From LMDS01 sp039930465 (GTDB lineage Bacteria > Pseudomonadota > Gammaproteobacteria > Burkholderiales > Burkholderiaceae_C): DNA of 7,339 nt. The translations under genes were made by a program, and so were the position numbers. A model generated the notes under the pieces. The model saw nothing but the letters and a program-made list of their open reading frames with translations. It was not told where the DNA came from and did not search any database. The stretch covers positions 1 through 7,339 of the forward strand of contig JBDTTU010000155.1 of assembly GCA_039930465.1 (NCBI GenBank). Reading direction: 5' to 3'. This document shows positions 5,090 through 7,339 of this stretch, in pieces. Positions within the stretch are counted from its first letter, which is position 1. The number at the start of each line of letters is the position of its first letter.

Positions 5090-7339
5090 GTGGCCACTAC
5101 GCTACCAGGTTACGCCGAGCTGCACTGCCGCAGCAACTTCAGCTTCCTGACCGGCGCCTCGCACCCGGCCGAGCTGGTAGCGCGCGCACACGATCTGCGT
5201 TATGCCGCGCTCGCCATCACCGACGAGTGCTCGCTGGCGGGGGTGGTGCGCGCGCATGTCGAAGCGCAGGAGCGCAAGCTGCATCTGATCATCGGCAGCG
5301 AGATCCGGCTCACGCTGCCGGTCGACGCCGGCAAGAAACCGAAGCACGACGAGGGCGGGAGGGCCGATGCCTGTGCCACGGCTGCGCCGCAAGCCCACGC
5401 CCGCCTCCTGCTGCTGGCCCACGCCCGCCTCCTGCTGCTGGCCCAGACGCGGCGCGGCTACGGCAATCTGTCGCACTGGGTCACGGTGGCCCGGCGGCGC
5501 GCGCCCAAGGGGTCGTACATCGCGCACCCTGGCGATGTCGAAGGCAAAGTCCCGAGCGCACCCACGCTCGCCGGCTTGCCGGAATGCATGGCTTTGCTGG
5601 TGCCCGATGCATCGCAGCCGTTCGAGACCGTGTTTGCGCATGCGATGTGGCTCAAGACCTGGTTCCAGGACCGCGCCGCGATCGCGCTGTCGCTGCTGTG
5701 CCGCCCGGGCGATGAAGAGTTGCTGAGCGTGGTGCGCCGCGTGGCGAAGTTCACCGGTTTGCCCATCGTCGCCACTGGTGACGTGCTGATGCACGTGCGT
5801 TCGCGCAAGCCGCTGCAAGACGCACTCAGTGCCACGCGACTGAAGCAGCCGGTTCTGCAGTGCGGGTTGCAGCTCGAATCGAACGCCGAACAGCATCTGC
5901 GTGCACGTTCGAGGCTGGCAACCTTGTACGAACCCGAGTGGATGGAGAACACACTGGTACTCGCAGGGCGCTGCAGTTTTTCGCTCGCCGAGCTGAAGTA
6001 CGAATACCCGCGCGAGGTGGTGCCCGAGGGCGAGACACCGAGTGGCCATTTGCGCCGTCTCGTCTGCGCAGGCTTGGCCAAACGGTTTCCCGACGAAGCG
6101 GCGGCGGCCCAGTGGCTGCCCCAGATCGAAACCGAGCTCGCGCTGATCCGGCAGCTCGAGTACGAAGCTTATTTCCTGACCGTGGCCGACATCGTGCGCT
6201 GGGCGCGCGCGCAGAACATCTTGTGCCAGGGCCGGGGCAGCGCGGCGAATTCGGTGGTGTGCTACTGCCTTGAAATCACCGAAGTGAACCCGCATGAGGC
6301 AAAGCTGCTGTTCGAGCGCTTCATCAGCGCCGAACGCAACGAGCCACCCGACATCGACGTCGACTTCGAGCACCAGCGGCGCGAAGAGGTGATCCAGTAC
6401 ATCTACGCCAGGTACGGCCGGCACCGCACCGCGTTGACGGCGGTGGTCAACTGCTACCGGCCGCGTTCAGCGCTGCGTGATGCGGGTCGTGCCCTGGGCA
6501 TCGATCTGCAGTGCATCGACATGCTCTCCAAGAGCATGCACTGGTTCGATGCCGACCACATCGACACCGAGCGCCTGCGCGAAGCCGGCCTCGACCCCGA
6601 GGCACCGACGACCAGGTTGTGGATCGAACTCACGCGGCAACTGATCGGCTTCCCGCGTCACCTGAGCCAGCACCCGGGCGGTTTCGTGATCGCACGCGAC
6701 CAGATCGAACAGCTCGTGCCGGTGGAAAACGCGGCCATGAAAGACCGCAGCGTCGTGCAATGGGACAAAGACGACCTCGATGCGCTCGGCCTGATCAAGG
6801 TCGACATCCTCGCGCTCGGCATGCTGAGCGCGCTGCGGCGTGGGCTCGAACTCGTCGGCGCCAAACTCGGCCACGCTTTCCGCATGCAAGACATCCCCGG
6901 CAAAGACGAAGCCACCTTCGACATGATCTGCAAGGCCGACACGGTGGGCACCTTCCAGATCGAGAGCCGCGCGCAGATGAGCATGTTGCCGCGCCTGCAG
7001 CCCCGCACCTACTACGACCTGGTGGTCGAAGTGGCGATCGTGCGGCCCGGGCCGATCGAGGGCGGCATGGTGCACCCGTACCTGAAGAACCGGCTGCTCG
7101 ACGACGACGCCATCGACTACCCCAAGGCCTTGCGCCCGGCGCTGCAGCGCACGAAAGGGGTGCCGATCTTTCAGGAGCAGGTGATGCAGATCGCGATGAT
7201 CGCGGCCGACTTCACGCCGGGCGAAGCCGATGGCCTGCGCCGCGCGATGGCGGCCTGGAAACGCAAGGGCGGGCTGGGTCACTACCACGAGCGTCTGGTG
7301 GGGCGCATGCTCGACAACGGCTACGAGCCCGAGTTCGCC
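5090..7339 (+). CDS. dnaE2: Error-prone DNA polymerase DnaE2 (3' end beyond window)
   Basis: The first 750 residues of a C-family DNA polymerase; full DnaE2 proteins have about 1,050. DnaE2 works in damage-induced mutagenesis, usually with ImuA and ImuB. The N-terminal PHP domain starts with YAELHCRSNFSFLTGASHP, the DnaE2 form, and holds LAITDE and GSEI. The palm has GRGSAANS (381-388), the catalytic pair in PDIDVDF (D421, D423), and the third aspartate in KVDILALG (D572). YRPRSALRD, VEVAIVRPGPIEGGMVHPYL and FQEQVMQ follow and match the family. No frameshift or stop appears. GTG at 5090 gives MATTLPGYAELH, like known starts; TTG at 5048, overlapping the intI stop, is an alternative. No LexA box lies in the 38-bp gap, so expression probably depends on the intI promoter. 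No imuA or imuB is directly upstream, where they would normally be. The PHP region carries an in-frame tandem duplication. Confidence 0.95.
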   Translation, partial: MATTLPGYAELHCRSNFSFLTGASHPAELVARAHDLRYAALAITDECSLAGVVRAHVEAQERKLHLIIGSEIRLTLPVDAGKKPKHDEGGRADACATAAPQAHARLLLLAHARLLLLAQTRRGYGNLSHWVTVARRRAPKGSYIAHPGDVEGKVPSAPTLAGLPECMALLVPDASQPFETVFAHAMWLKTWFQDRAAIALSLLCRPGDEELLSVVRRVAKFTGLPIVATGDVLMHVRSRKPLQDALSATRLKQPVLQCGLQLESNAEQHLRARSRLATLYEPEWMENTLVLAGRCSFSLAELKYEYPREVVPEGETPSGHLRRLVCAGLAKRFPDEAAAAQWLPQIETELALIRQLEYEAYFLTVADIVRWARAQNILCQGRGSAANSVVCYCLEITEVNPHEAKLLFERFISAERNEPPDIDVDFEHQRREEVIQYIYARYGRHRTALTAVVNCYRPRSALRDAGRALGIDLQCIDMLSKSMHWFDADHIDTERLREAGLDPEAPTTRLWIELTRQLIGFPRHLSQHPGGFVIARDQIEQLVPVENAAMKDRSVVQWDKDDLDALGLIKVDILALGMLSALRRGLELVGAKLGHAFRMQDIPGKDEATFDMICKADTVGTFQIESRAQMSMLPRLQPRTYYDLVVEVAIVRPGPIEGGMVHPYLKNRLLDDDAIDYPKALRPALQRTKGVPIFQEQVMQIAMIAADFTPGEADGLRRAMAAWKRKGGLGHYHERLVGRMLDNGYEPEFA
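5393..5440 (+). repeat. 24-bp perfect tandem duplication inside dnaE2
   Basis: Two identical 24-bp units, 5393-5416 and 5417-5440, each encode AHARLLLL (residues 102-109 and 110-117). The following GCCCAGACGCGG starts like a third unit and encodes AQTRRGYGNLS, the normal continuation. One copy of RLLLLAQ is what the PHP-domain strand needs, so the other is an eight-residue insertion. The reading frame is kept. Confidence 0.95.

Noticed and set aside
5102..6424. Long - strand ORF of 440 codons.
   Set aside because: It lies opposite dnaE2, whose frame holds every family motif; the composition is that of an antisense shadow.
6467..7288. Long - strand ORF of 273 codons.
   Set aside because: Also opposite dnaE2; same compositional shadow and no recognisable domain.

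Overview
This window holds the head of a chromosomal-type integron from what looks like a betaproteobacterium, probably of the order Burkholderiales. I infer this from a GC-rich backbone, an IntI1-like integrase, and long GC-rich attC sites. The integrase gene is on the + strand (3933-5051). The cassette array lies to its left and reads away from it on the - strand, the normal divergent integron layout. To the right of the integrase, after a 38-bp gap, an error-prone DNA polymerase gene (dnaE2) runs off the window edge.

Layout from left to right: (a) 1-55, two 20-bp direct repeats that resemble the end of an IS21-family element; (b) 56-408, no convincing gene; (c) 409-510, a sequence resembling the integron's own attI, followed by a short cassette-like stretch with no convincing gene; (d) 601-3308, four cassettes, each with one - strand gene and a 111-bp attC site at the gene's 3' end. 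Counted from the integrase outward, the cassette genes encode a membrane-anchored protein of unknown function, a GNAT acetyltransferase, a small membrane-anchored helical protein, and a very short HAD-type phosphatase; (e) 3307-3400, the proximal attI; (f) 3402-3836, a 144-residue gene of unknown function lying between attI and intI; (g) 3890-3909, a full LexA box between that gene and intI; (h) intI and then dnaE2.

How the parts fit: LexA cleavage during the SOS response should release the intI promoter. Because dnaE2 follows closely in the same direction, one SOS signal could raise both cassette shuffling and error-prone synthesis. The same LexA box faces the 144-residue gene, whose transcription would read on through attI into the array. 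The main oddities are the intI-dnaE2 pairing, the second attI-like site at the far side of the four cassettes, and a five-codon mini-ORF present in both attI-like sequences whose stop codon touches the first cassette's start codon. Homology statements rest on remembered family features, not on searches.
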